Origin: Myroides guanonis | GTDB taxonomy: Bacteria > Bacteroidota > Bacteroidia > Flavobacteriales > Flavobacteriaceae | NCBI RefSeq assembly: GCF_900114085.1 | Contig: NZ_FORU01000005.1 | Coordinates: forward strand, 124,001 to 188,000 | DNA: 64,000 nt | Reading direction: 5' to 3' | Shown here: positions 47,662 to 55,082 of the stretch, one piece after another | Layout of the letters: each line of letters opens with the position of its first letter | How positions within the stretch are numbered: position 1 is the first letter of the stretch | Position numbers and translations under genes: made by a program | The notes under the pieces: model-generated | Databases searched by the model: none | What the model was told of the DNA's origin: nothing | The model's input: only the letters and a program-made list of their open reading frames with translations

Positions 47662-48411
47662 ATGAAAGACTTGAGGGGATATTTAGATTCTACTTTTTTA
47701 AAAACTGTATCTGATTTTGATGGAGATGAAACTGCTTGTAAACTACTTGTTGGTGAAGTGGTAAGGGAAGCTGTATTTGAGCGCTTTAAATTGGTAATGA
47801 TTAGACCTGAGTTTATTTCTTTTGCAAGGGGAATTATTGATAAAGTAAAGTCTAATGTTTTAGTTGGTACTGTAATTGATTTTCCATTAGGAAGTGGAGG
47901 ATTGGAGTTGAAGTTGAAGGAAGCAAGTAATGCAATTGATAATGGTGTTGATGAGCTTGATTTTGTTGTTGATTACAATGCGTTTAAAGTAGGAGAGATA
48001 GCAAAGGTTAGAAAGGAAATTGAAGTTTGTACTTTGTTTGCGCTTAGTAAAGGTAAAGTTGTTAAGTGGATTATAGAGGTTGCTGCTCTTACTGATAAGG
48101 AAATAATTCAGTTGACAACTCTTGTTAAGAAAGTGGTGTTGTCTACGTGTGAGGAACGAGATTATCAGAAGGTTTTTGTGAAGTCGTCCACAGGGTATTT
48201 TAAAACAGAAAATGGAAAGGGAAATGGTGCTACTATTCATAGTTTGGTGTTGATGCTTGAGAATTCTGGTCCATTGCCTGTTAAAGCTTCAGGAGGTATA
48301 AGAACTAGAGAAGTTGCCTTGTCGATGCTTCGATTGGGTATTAAGCGTATCGGAACTTCTTCTGCAAAGGTTATAGTTACTGGAGAAGGTGATGAAGTTG
48401 TAGATTACTAA
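47662..48411 (+). CDS. deoC: Deoxyribose-phosphate aldolase
   Basis: A 249-residue class I aldolase that splits 2-deoxyribose 5-phosphate into acetaldehyde and glyceraldehyde 3-phosphate. The Schiff-base lysine is K174 in VFVKSSTGY and the second catalytic lysine is K208 in PVKASGGIRT. The DELDFVVDYNAF stretch replaces the usual acidic strand (E-(I/V)-D-x-V). TIM-barrel length is normal. The acetaldehyde product could feed the aldehyde dehydrogenase at 14659; this link is only an inference. Stands alone between a terminator and the ctaB promoter. Confidence 0.94.
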   Translation: MKDLRGYLDSTFLKTVSDFDGDETACKLLVGEVVREAVFERFKLVMIRPEFISFARGIIDKVKSNVLVGTVIDFPLGSGGLELKLKEASNAIDNGVDELDFVVDYNAFKVGEIAKVRKEIEVCTLFALSKGKVVKWIIEVAALTDKEIIQLTTLVKKVVLSTCEERDYQKVFVKSSTGYFKTENGKGNGATIHSLVLMLENSGPLPVKASGGIRTREVALSMLRLGIKRIGTSSAKVIVTGEGDEVVDY

Positions 48412-48474
48412 AATACTGAGCTAAAGATTAACACTTAGAGGTTGTCTTTTGTGAGGAAATATTAAAATTTGCAG

Positions 48475-48482
48475 TATATTTG
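48475..48482 (+). promoter_or_regulatory. -7 promoter element TATATTTG for the ctaB cluster
   Basis: TATATTTG matches TAnnTTTG, with TTTG at 48448-48451 as a possible -33 (23-base spacer). It overlaps the TTG (48480) that opens the longest ctaB frame. Confidence 0.5.
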
Positions 48483-48509
48483 CAGACCATCAAAATAAAG
48501 AAAGTAACT

Positions 48510-49406
48510 TTGGAATTATCTTCTAATCAAAGCCCTTCATTTTTTAAGGAGTTCAAGGAAATTACTAAAGCTAGATTAGCTATTAGTGTCGTTTTTTCTA
48601 CAATTGCAGGTTATTTAATCGCAGTTCCTGATTTCAGTGAAATTCAATATATGACGCTGGTTTTATTATCAGTGGGAGGATATTGTATGGTCGGCGCTTC
48701 TAATGTCTTTAATCAAATTATTGAGAGGGATTTGGATGCCAAAATGGATCGTACCAAGAATAGACCTATTGCTTCTGGACGTGTTAAACCTAATTCTGCC
48801 CTTATCTTAGCATGTGTTTTAACTATACTAGGTATAGTAATACTATATATAGTGAATCCTAAGACAGCAATGTTTGGTGCGATTTCTATCTTTTTATATA
48901 CAAGTGTATATACTCCTTTAAAAACCATTACACCATTATCTGTTTTTGTGGGGGCTTTCCCAGGAGCGATTCCATTCATGTTGGGATGGGTTGCCGCAAC
49001 AAATCATTTTGGTATTGAAGCAGGAACTTTGTTCATGATTCAGTTTTTTTGGCAATTCCCTCATTTTTGGGCTATTGGATGGTTCTTGTATGAGGATTAT
49101 AAGAAAGGTGGTTTCTTTATGTTACCTACGGGTAAGCGTGATTCAAAGACTTCTATTCAGATAATATTATATACTGTTTGGTTGATTATTGTTTCTGTTT
49201 TTCCTGCCACAGGTTTAACGGGTAGGTTGTATTTGACACCTGTTTCAGCGATATTGGTGTTTATAGCTGGGTTGTGGATGTTGTATGCAGGAATTCAGTT
49301 GTATAGAACAAGAACTGATAAGGCAGCAAAATCTTTGATGTTAGTGAGTGTTACTTACATTTCACTAATTCAAATAATATACGTATTAGATAAAGTATTG
49401 AGATAA
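48510..49406 (+). CDS. ctaB: Protoheme IX farnesyltransferase (heme O synthase)
   Basis: A membrane prenyltransferase of the UbiA superfamily that adds a farnesyl group to heme B to give heme O, the precursor of heme A for the oxidase. Signatures are SNVFNQIIERDLDAKMDRTKNRPIASGRV (first Asp-rich site) and YEDYKKGGFFMLP with the second region, plus about eight membrane helices. The frame is open from a TTG at 48480, but that lies in the -7 element. The next in-frame start codon is TTG at 48510 (298 residues), and no ATG is available. First gene of the second oxidase cluster. Confidence 0.9.
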   Translation: MELSSNQSPSFFKEFKEITKARLAISVVFSTIAGYLIAVPDFSEIQYMTLVLLSVGGYCMVGASNVFNQIIERDLDAKMDRTKNRPIASGRVKPNSALILACVLTILGIVILYIVNPKTAMFGAISIFLYTSVYTPLKTITPLSVFVGAFPGAIPFMLGWVAATNHFGIEAGTLFMIQFFWQFPHFWAIGWFLYEDYKKGGFFMLPTGKRDSKTSIQIILYTVWLIIVSVFPATGLTGRLYLTPVSAILVFIAGLWMLYAGIQLYRTRTDKAAKSLMLVSVTYISLIQIIYVLDKVLR

Positions 49407-49415
49407 ATTATATTT

Positions 49416-49994
49416 ATGATGACAGTTCAAGAGGAATATATTAAAAAAGGTAAGGCTTATAAAATCATGTTGCTTTTCGCTATGGGAAGTATGGTGATGA
49501 TTTTTGCTGGATTAACGAGTGCGTATGTAGTTAGTAAATCTAGACCTGACTGGTTGACTGATTTTCAATTACCTATCGCATTTTTGCTTAGTACAATTGT
49601 TATTGTGTTAAGTAGTGGTACTTTTTACATGGCTAAGAAATCTGTGAAGGAAGGGGCTAATAAAGCGGCTATGACTTATTTGTGTTTGACGACATTAATG
49701 GGATTGGCTTTTGTGGTTCTTCAATTTATTGGATTTGGTCAAGTGGTTGACAATGGGTATTTTTTCACCGGAAGTGAAAGTACTGTTACGACCTCATTTT
49801 TATATGTGATTGTAATTGTACATGTTATTCACTTGATAGGTGGGATGATTTCATTGTTGTATGTGATTTATAATCATTCTAAACAGAGATATAATTCTGC
49901 TCAATATATTGGTATAGAATTGAGTGAGTGGTTTTGGCACTTTTTAGGAATTTTATGGATTTATTTATTTTTGTTTTTTACTTTCTATAAATAG
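49416..49994 (+). CDS. Cytochrome c oxidase subunit III, short form
   Basis: A 192-residue heme-copper oxidase subunit III-like protein with five membrane helices (from LLFAMGSMVMIFAGLTSAYVV to FWHFLGILWIYLFLFFTFY). The C-terminal SEWFWHFLGILWIYLF and HVIHLIGGM motifs are typical of the CoxC/CtaE family. It follows ctaB by 9 bases. A second, longer subunit III gene follows at 50039. Two subunit III-type proteins are usual in this phylum, and which one joins which complex is not known from sequence. Confidence 0.9.
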   Translation: MMTVQEEYIKKGKAYKIMLLFAMGSMVMIFAGLTSAYVVSKSRPDWLTDFQLPIAFLLSTIVIVLSSGTFYMAKKSVKEGANKAAMTYLCLTTLMGLAFVVLQFIGFGQVVDNGYFFTGSESTVTTSFLYVIVIVHVIHLIGGMISLLYVIYNHSKQRYNSAQYIGIELSEWFWHFLGILWIYLFLFFTFYK

Positions 49995-50004
49995 AAAAAA
50001 AGGC

Positions 50005-50012
50005 TAAATTTG
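50005..50012 (+). promoter_or_regulatory. Possible internal -7 element TAAATTTG
   Basis: TAAATTTG in the 44-base gap before the second subunit III gene could give an internal start. No -33 was seen. Confidence 0.35.
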
Positions 50013-50038
50013 AGAACTTTTTAACAAACAACTTTATA

Positions 50039-51016
50039 ATGGGAGCGACAGTTACTACAACAGCTACTAATCAGACTACATGGGGCGGTGGAAATGAGCC
50101 TTTAGGAGCAAGCTATGGAAAATTGATGATGTGGTATTTCATATTATCAGATTCATTAACTTTTTGTGGATTTTTAGTTGGGTATGGTTTTTCGAGATAC
50201 AAATTCATGGAATCTTGGCCAATTGCCGACGAAGTGTTTAATCACTTTCCTTTTTTACATGGTGTAGATGCACCAATGTATTATGTAGCATTAATGACGT
50301 TTATTTTGATTTTTTCATCGGTTACGATGGTTCTAGCAGTTGATGCTGGACATCAGATGAAAAGAAATAAAGTAGCGTTTTATATGTTTTTAACCATCAT
50401 CGGTGGTCTTGTGTTCTTAGGTTCACAAGCATGGGAGTGGAAAAACTTTATTAAGGGATCTTACGGAGCAGTTGAGACTCGTGGAGGTGCAATCTTGCAA
50501 TTCGTAGGTGAAGATGGTAAGCAAATCGCTTTGGCTGATTTTGCAGTAGAACTTCAAGAAGACAGGGTTTTGCATTCAAGAGATAATGGTGTATGGTTCT
50601 CTGGAGAATCTTCTATACCTACTTACTCTTTAGAAGAGGTTAAAGCAGGTTTTGAAGCAAATCCTAACGTTAGAATTCGTACTCAATTTATTGATGAAAC
50701 AAAACATAAGATTATTTTATCAAGAGAAGAATCTGCTGAATATTTGAAAGAAGCAGTTTATGTGGTAGAAGGGGCTAACTTAGTTCGTAATGAATATGGT
50801 CATAAGTTATTTGGTGATTTCTTTTTCTTTATTACTGGATTCCACGGGTTCCACGTATTTACTGGAATCTTGATTAATACTATAGTTTTTTTCAACGTTT
50901 TATTGGGGACTTACGATAGAAGAGGTTCTTATGAAATGGTTGAGAAAGGTGGTCTTTATTGGCACTTTGTGGATTTAGTTTGGGTGTTCGTATTTACATT
51001 CTTCTATTTAGTTTAA
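50039..51016 (+). CDS. Cytochrome c oxidase subunit III, long form
   Basis: A 325-residue subunit III with a large hydrophilic insertion (about 150-255, including GEDGKQIALADFAVELQEDRV) between the third and fourth helices. The C-terminal FITGFHGFHVFTGILINTIVFFNV and GGLYWHFVDLVWVFVFTFFYLV are the conserved helices of the family. The insertion distinguishes it from the short form and is found in Bacteroidota oxidases. It is the probable partner of CoxA/CoxB encoded 15 kb away. Confidence 0.92.
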   Translation: MGATVTTTATNQTTWGGGNEPLGASYGKLMMWYFILSDSLTFCGFLVGYGFSRYKFMESWPIADEVFNHFPFLHGVDAPMYYVALMTFILIFSSVTMVLAVDAGHQMKRNKVAFYMFLTIIGGLVFLGSQAWEWKNFIKGSYGAVETRGGAILQFVGEDGKQIALADFAVELQEDRVLHSRDNGVWFSGESSIPTYSLEEVKAGFEANPNVRIRTQFIDETKHKIILSREESAEYLKEAVYVVEGANLVRNEYGHKLFGDFFFFITGFHGFHVFTGILINTIVFFNVLLGTYDRRGSYEMVEKGGLYWHFVDLVWVFVFTFFYLV

Positions 51017-51041
51017 TTGTTATTTAAAAAATATATTTAAG

Positions 51042-51401
51042 ATGGCAGCAACAGGCGTTGAACATAAATCAAATAAAAAGAGAATTTGGACTGTATTTGT
51101 AATAATGTCTTTAATTACAATCGTAGAGGTTATATTAGGGATTTACAAGCCTGATTCTTTGCATATGACTGACATATTGCATTTAAGTTTATTGAATTGG
51201 ATTTTTATTATATTGACTATCGTTAAGGCTTATTATATTATGTGGGCGTTCATGCACTTAGAAGGTGAATCAGCAGGCTTGAGATGGTCTGTGGTTGGAA
51301 CTTTAAGCTTCTTGTGTGTGTATATGATTGCATTGATACTTATCGAAGGAAATTACATTTTTGATGTATTCAATAATGATTTCTATAAGTGGATATTTTA
51401 A
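51042..51401 (+). CDS. Cytochrome c oxidase subunit IV family protein
   Basis: A 119-residue membrane protein with three hydrophobic segments (about 13-32, 47-70 and 85-105), matching the prokaryotic COX4 family in length and topology. The segment IVKAYYIMWAFMHLEGE is characteristic. A small accessory subunit of the oxidase. 25 bases after the long subunit III gene and followed by a terminator. Confidence 0.88.
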   Translation: MAATGVEHKSNKKRIWTVFVIMSLITIVEVILGIYKPDSLHMTDILHLSLLNWIFIILTIVKAYYIMWAFMHLEGESAGLRWSVVGTLSFLCVYMIALILIEGNYIFDVFNNDFYKWIF

Positions 51402-51418
51402 TAACATATTAGGTATTT

Positions 51419-51447
51419 AAAAGGCGATTTATCAATCGCCTTTTTTT
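51419..51447 (+). terminator. Intrinsic terminator after subunit IV
   Basis: An 11-bp perfect stem AAAAGGCGATT/AATCGCCTTTT with a 4-base loop and T-run. The next promoter element begins inside the T-run. Confidence 0.85.
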
Positions 51448-51454
51448 ATTTTTG
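51447..51454 (+). promoter_or_regulatory. -7 promoter element TATTTTTG for the SCO cluster
   Basis: TATTTTTG directly after the terminator, 19 bases before the ATG at 51474. It separates the assembly-factor genes from the structural oxidase genes. Confidence 0.5.
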
Positions 51455-51473
51455 TGACTCTCATATTTTAATC

Positions 51474-52130
51474 ATGAAAAAATATATTATTCTGACAGTG
51501 TTATTCATAATGCCTATTTCTGCATATTTATTCTTTGCAACTGGGGTGAATAATTTTTCTCGTCTTCCTGTTATTACTGAAAAGGTAAATGAATTGCCTC
51601 TTGGTGAATCTAGCTTAGGGGTTCAGCCTAAATTGAAAGATAAAATTACTGTTGTTGGTTTTCTAGGTACAGATTTGTTCAAGAATCGTGGGGATGCTTT
51701 TAATTTAAATCAGAAAATATACAATCGATATAAAGAGTTTGATGATTTTCAAATGGTTTTTATTGTGCCAAAAGGTGCGGAAGAACAGGCTGAATTGGTT
51801 CGTAAGGAGCTAGAGCCTATTTCTGATTTATTTAATTGGAATTATTTGTTTCTCGATACTGAGGATATTCAAGGTTTTTATGATTCTCTTGGATTAGTCG
51901 GTAAATTGGATGAGAATTTTGCTACTCCTAATGTGTATATTATTGATAAGGAGCTAAAGCTTAGAGGACGCAAGGGATTGAATAAAAATGGAAGGGATGA
52001 GTATATGGAGGGGTATAATACAATTTCTGCGGCTGACTTGCACAATGAAATGATGGATGATATGAAAGTTGTTTTGGCTGAGTATCGTCTTGCTTTAAAA
52101 AAGTATAATCGTATTAATGCTACTAATTAA
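51474..52130 (+). CDS. Membrane-anchored, cysteine-free thioredoxin/SCO-like protein
   Basis: A 218-residue protein with one N-terminal membrane segment (about 3-22). A domain follows whose strand pattern resembles a thioredoxin/SCO fold: DKITVVGFLGTD, then DFQMVFIVPKG, then TPNVYIIDKELKLRG. It contains no cysteine at all, so it cannot do thiol chemistry or bind copper as SCO does. It is followed after 6 bases by a true SCO gene. Family name not recognised. A structural or chaperone role in oxidase assembly is inferred from context only. Confidence 0.65.
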   Translation: MKKYIILTVLFIMPISAYLFFATGVNNFSRLPVITEKVNELPLGESSLGVQPKLKDKITVVGFLGTDLFKNRGDAFNLNQKIYNRYKEFDDFQMVFIVPKGAEEQAELVRKELEPISDLFNWNYLFLDTEDIQGFYDSLGLVGKLDENFATPNVYIIDKELKLRGRKGLNKNGRDEYMEGYNTISAADLHNEMMDDMKVVLAEYRLALKKYNRINATN

Positions 52131-52136
52131 TTTATC

Positions 52137-52760
52137 ATGAAAAATAAATCGTATGTCTGGATTTCATTTATAATCTTAATTTTTGGTATTTGGGCTGTGC
52201 CTAAAATAATCAAGAAATTTGAAAAATCTGATCTTGTTTTAATTGGACCTGCGCCGCAATTTGAATTGTTGAATCAAGATAATAAGGTGATTTCTAATAA
52301 GAATTATGAGGGTAAGGTTTATGTGTTGGAATTCTTTTTTGCTAATTGTCCAACTATCTGTCCTATTATGAATCAAAATATGTTGGTTTTGCAGAAAGAG
52401 TTTTACGGTAATTTAAAATTTGGTGTAGCCTCTATTACTATTGATCCAACAAATGATACTCCTGAGGTTTTGAAAGAACATATGGACGAGCTAGGGGTTA
52501 AATTACCATTTTGGAATATGTTGACAGGTGATTCTAAATATATTTTTGATTTGTCTAAGAAGTTTAATTTATATGCTGGACAAAATGAGGATTCTCCTGG
52601 AGGGTTTGAACATTCTGGATTATTTGCTTTAATAGACAAAGAAGGGAATATTCGTTGTAGAAAGGATGAATTTGGCAACCCAATTTTGTATTATGATGGG
52701 ACTAGTGATGAGGGAGTACAAATGATTAAAGAAGATATTCAATTATTATTAAACGATTAA
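52137..52760 (+). CDS. SCO1/SenC-type copper chaperone
   Basis: A 207-residue membrane-anchored protein with one N-terminal helix (about 6-22) and a thioredoxin-like periplasmic domain. The copper ligands are C71 and C75 in FFANCPTICPIMNQN and the histidine near residue 158 (GGFEHSGLF). This is the complete SCO1/SenC set, which delivers copper to the CuA site of subunit II or reduces its cysteines. The gene is one base from the DUF420 gene and belongs to the oxidase-assembly cluster. Confidence 0.94.
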   Translation: MKNKSYVWISFIILIFGIWAVPKIIKKFEKSDLVLIGPAPQFELLNQDNKVISNKNYEGKVYVLEFFFANCPTICPIMNQNMLVLQKEFYGNLKFGVASITIDPTNDTPEVLKEHMDELGVKLPFWNMLTGDSKYIFDLSKKFNLYAGQNEDSPGGFEHSGLFALIDKEGNIRCRKDEFGNPILYYDGTSDEGVQMIKEDIQLLLND

Positions 52761-52761
52761 A

Positions 52762-53289
52762 ATGGAAAATACTTTAGAAAGAAAATATAAACGTTTAATT
52801 ACTGTTTTATCAGTACTTATTCCGATTGTGGTTGCTATTTTGTTTGGTGTAAAAATACCAAATGTTGAACCTTTGTCTTTTCTTCCTCCGATTTATGCTT
52901 CTATAAATGGATTAACTGCAATTTTATTGATTTCTGCTGTTATTGCTATTAAGAATGGGAAGAGAAAATTACATGAGAATCTTATAAAGGTTTGTATGTT
53001 GTGTTCTATATTGTTCTTAGGAATGTATGTGGCATATCATATGACTTCTGATTCTACTTCTTATGGTGGTGAGGGATGGATGCGTACTGTTTATTTTGTT
53101 ATTCTGATAACACATATTGTTTTGTCAATTATTATTATTCCAATTGTTCTTGTGACTTATGCTAGGGCTGCTTTGGGTAATTTTGAATTGCATAAAAAGA
53201 TAGCTCGCTATGCTTTTCCTTTGTGGTTGTATGTTGCGGTGACTGGTGTAATCGTTTATCTTATGATTTCACCTTATTATGTTCATTAA
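52762..53289 (+). CDS. DUF420 membrane protein
   Basis: A 175-residue protein with four to five membrane helices and the DUF420 pattern: IYASINGLTAILLISAVIAIKNGKRKLHENLIK, followed by a helix with YHMTSDSTSYGGEG, and HKKIARYAFPLWLYVAVTGVIVYLM at the end. The conserved histidines (HEN, YH, HIV, HKK) face the membrane as in cytochrome-b561-like families. DUF420 genes commonly neighbour SCO and cytochrome oxidase genes. The role in oxidase biogenesis is inferred from context. Confidence 0.9.
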   Translation: MENTLERKYKRLITVLSVLIPIVVAILFGVKIPNVEPLSFLPPIYASINGLTAILLISAVIAIKNGKRKLHENLIKVCMLCSILFLGMYVAYHMTSDSTSYGGEGWMRTVYFVILITHIVLSIIIIPIVLVTYARAALGNFELHKKIARYAFPLWLYVAVTGVIVYLMISPYYVH

Positions 53290-53300
53290 AATTAGATAGG

Positions 53301-53537
53301 ATGTTTAAATTTTATAAAGTATTCTTAAGTATAGTTTTTTTTCTTTTTATATCTGTAGATAGCTTTGCTCAGTGCGCTATGTGTAGAGCTGTATTGGAAA
53401 CTGAAGAGGGAGGTATTAAAGCTGGAGCTGTGAATGATGGGATTGTTTATCTTATGATAATTCCTTATTTACTTGTTGGTGTCATTGGATATATGGTGTA
53501 TAGAATTTTTAAGAATAAGAAGGAAAAAAGCGTATAA
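53301..53537 (+). CDS. Small CxxC membrane protein of the oxidase cluster
   Basis: A 78-residue protein. A signal-like segment (about 5-23, ending DSFAQ) is followed at once by CAMCRAVLET (C25, C28), then a second hydrophobic helix (about 48-68) and a basic tail (KNKKEKS). So a CxxC site would face the periplasm next to the membrane. The frame extends to 53223 inside DUF420, but the ATG at 53301 gives the signal peptide. No characterised family is recognised. Copper or thiol handling for the oxidase is a reasonable guess from the motif and position. It is last in the cluster, before a terminator. Confidence 0.7.
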   Translation: MFKFYKVFLSIVFFLFISVDSFAQCAMCRAVLETEEGGIKAGAVNDGIVYLMIIPYLLVGVIGYMVYRIFKNKKEKSV

Positions 53538-53542
53538 TTACC

Positions 53543-53568
53543 AAACCGTCTTACTAGACGGTTTTTTT
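53543..53568 (+). terminator. Intrinsic terminator of the SCO cluster
   Basis: AAACCGTCT/AGACGGTTT stem (9 bp) with TACT loop and T-run, six bases after the preceding stop. Confidence 0.85.
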
Positions 53569-53571
53569 ATT

Positions 53572-53588
53572 TGTTACAATCTGTAACA
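53572..53588. promoter_or_regulatory. Perfect palindromic operator TGTTACA-ATC-TGTAACA
   Basis: Seven-base arms with a 3-base centre form a perfect 17-bp inverted repeat, 42 bases before the TolC ATG and overlapping the expected promoter region (TTTTG at 53590-53594 lies next to it). Size and symmetry resemble TetR-family operators. No regulator gene is adjacent. Confidence 0.55.
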
Positions 53589-53630
53589 GTTTTGTTTTAA
53601 GGACGACTTATAGTTATTAAATCTTGAGAT

Positions 53631-55082
53631 ATGAAAGGTAACATAGTGAGGAAATGTGTTTTGTCTTTAGGTCTGTTTTGCTCTTTTTTGTCCTGGTCTC
53701 AGACTAAATTATGGACATTAAATGATTGCGTTTCTTATGCTTTAGAAAACAATTTGAGTATTCAGCAAAGTTTGTTAGAGGAGGAACGAGCAAATATTAA
53801 TCTAAATATGGCTAAGGGAAACTTTATGCCTTCTGTTAGTGCAAATGCTAATCATTCGTGGACTGTTGGATTGAATCAGAATATAACTACTGGTCTGTTA
53901 CAAAATCAAACTACACAGTTTACTGCTGCTGGTGTTGATGTTGGGGTTGATTTATTTAAGGGACTTCAAAATCAGAAACAATTAGCTAAGTCACGATTAC
54001 AGAGTGCAGCTACTCTTTATCAGTCTCAAAAGATGAAAGAGGATGTGGCATTGAATGTTGTTAATTCTTATCTTCAAGTTATTTTTAATAAAGAATTAGT
54101 TAAGGTAAATAAATCGCAGTTAGATTATCAAAAGGGTCAAGAAAGTCGTGTTGCTAATTTAGTGAATGCAGGTGTTGTTCCTTCTGGAGATTTGATTGAT
54201 GTTAGAGCTTCAGTTGCACAAGCAAATCAACAATTAATTCTTGCTTCTAATGCGGTAACGATGTCAAAATTGGCTTTAGCTCAACTTTTGCAATTAAAAG
54301 ATTACGAGAATTTCGATGTTATTGATGTGGATTATGAAGTTGGATTAAGCGAGGTTTTGTCAAACAGTGCTAAAGAGGTGGTTGAGCGAGCAAAAGAGAC
54401 ACAAATCGATTTAAAACTGGCTGAAACACAGGTTGAAATATCTGAACGTGATTTAGAAATATCTAAATCTGCCTATTATCCGCAAATAAGAGCTTTTTAT
54501 AGTTTAGCGACCCGTGCTGCTTATATGGATCAAATTACGGGATATGAATTAAATACTGCGAATCCAACTCAGGTTATTGGGGTTGTAGAAGGGACTAATC
54601 AGAATGTATTACAACCCAATATGAGTCCGATTATTTCTGGACCGAATTCGCTTTTTAATCAGTTTGATGATAATATTGGTCACAGTTTTGGAGTTGGTAT
54701 TTCGATTCCTATTTTTAATGGGTTTAGTGTTCGAAACTCTGTCAAATTGAGTAAGCTTAATCTTGAGAATTCGAAGAAGGAAAAAGAGGTGTCTGTTTTG
54801 AAACTTGAGCAAACAGTTTATGCTGCATATTCTGATACTCAGAATGCCTTGGAATCTTTTGAAGCTTCTAAAGTTACTTATGAAGCAAGAAACTTAGCAT
54901 TGGAATATGCTAAAGAACGCTATGAAGTTGGTTTGATGAATGTTTTTGATTTTAATCAGGCTCAAAATTTACTTGTAGTAGCTGAGTCTGATATGTTGAA
55001 GGCAAAATATGATTATATATTTAAAACGAAAATCCTTGAATATTACTTTGGTGTTCCACTTTTTGAAAATGAAGCTTTATGA
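53631..55082 (+). CDS. TolC-family outer-membrane efflux protein
   Basis: A 483-residue exported protein with a signal peptide (about 1-23, SLGLFCSFLSWSQ) and two OEP repeats of long coiled-coil helices. Recognisable parts are LWTLNDCVSYALENNLSIQQS, GDLIDVRASVAQANQQL and YEVGLMNVFDFNQAQNLLVVAESDMLKAKYDYIFKTKILEYY. Forms the outer-membrane channel of a tripartite exporter. Its stop overlaps the adaptor start (ATGA), showing translational coupling. The inner-membrane component is not encoded nearby. Confidence 0.92.
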   Translation: MKGNIVRKCVLSLGLFCSFLSWSQTKLWTLNDCVSYALENNLSIQQSLLEEERANINLNMAKGNFMPSVSANANHSWTVGLNQNITTGLLQNQTTQFTAAGVDVGVDLFKGLQNQKQLAKSRLQSAATLYQSQKMKEDVALNVVNSYLQVIFNKELVKVNKSQLDYQKGQESRVANLVNAGVVPSGDLIDVRASVAQANQQLILASNAVTMSKLALAQLLQLKDYENFDVIDVDYEVGLSEVLSNSAKEVVERAKETQIDLKLAETQVEISERDLEISKSAYYPQIRAFYSLATRAAYMDQITGYELNTANPTQVIGVVEGTNQNVLQPNMSPIISGPNSLFNQFDDNIGHSFGVGISIPIFNGFSVRNSVKLSKLNLENSKKEKEVSVLKLEQTVYAAYSDTQNALESFEASKVTYEARNLALEYAKERYEVGLMNVFDFNQAQNLLVVAESDMLKAKYDYIFKTKILEYYFGVPLFENEAL

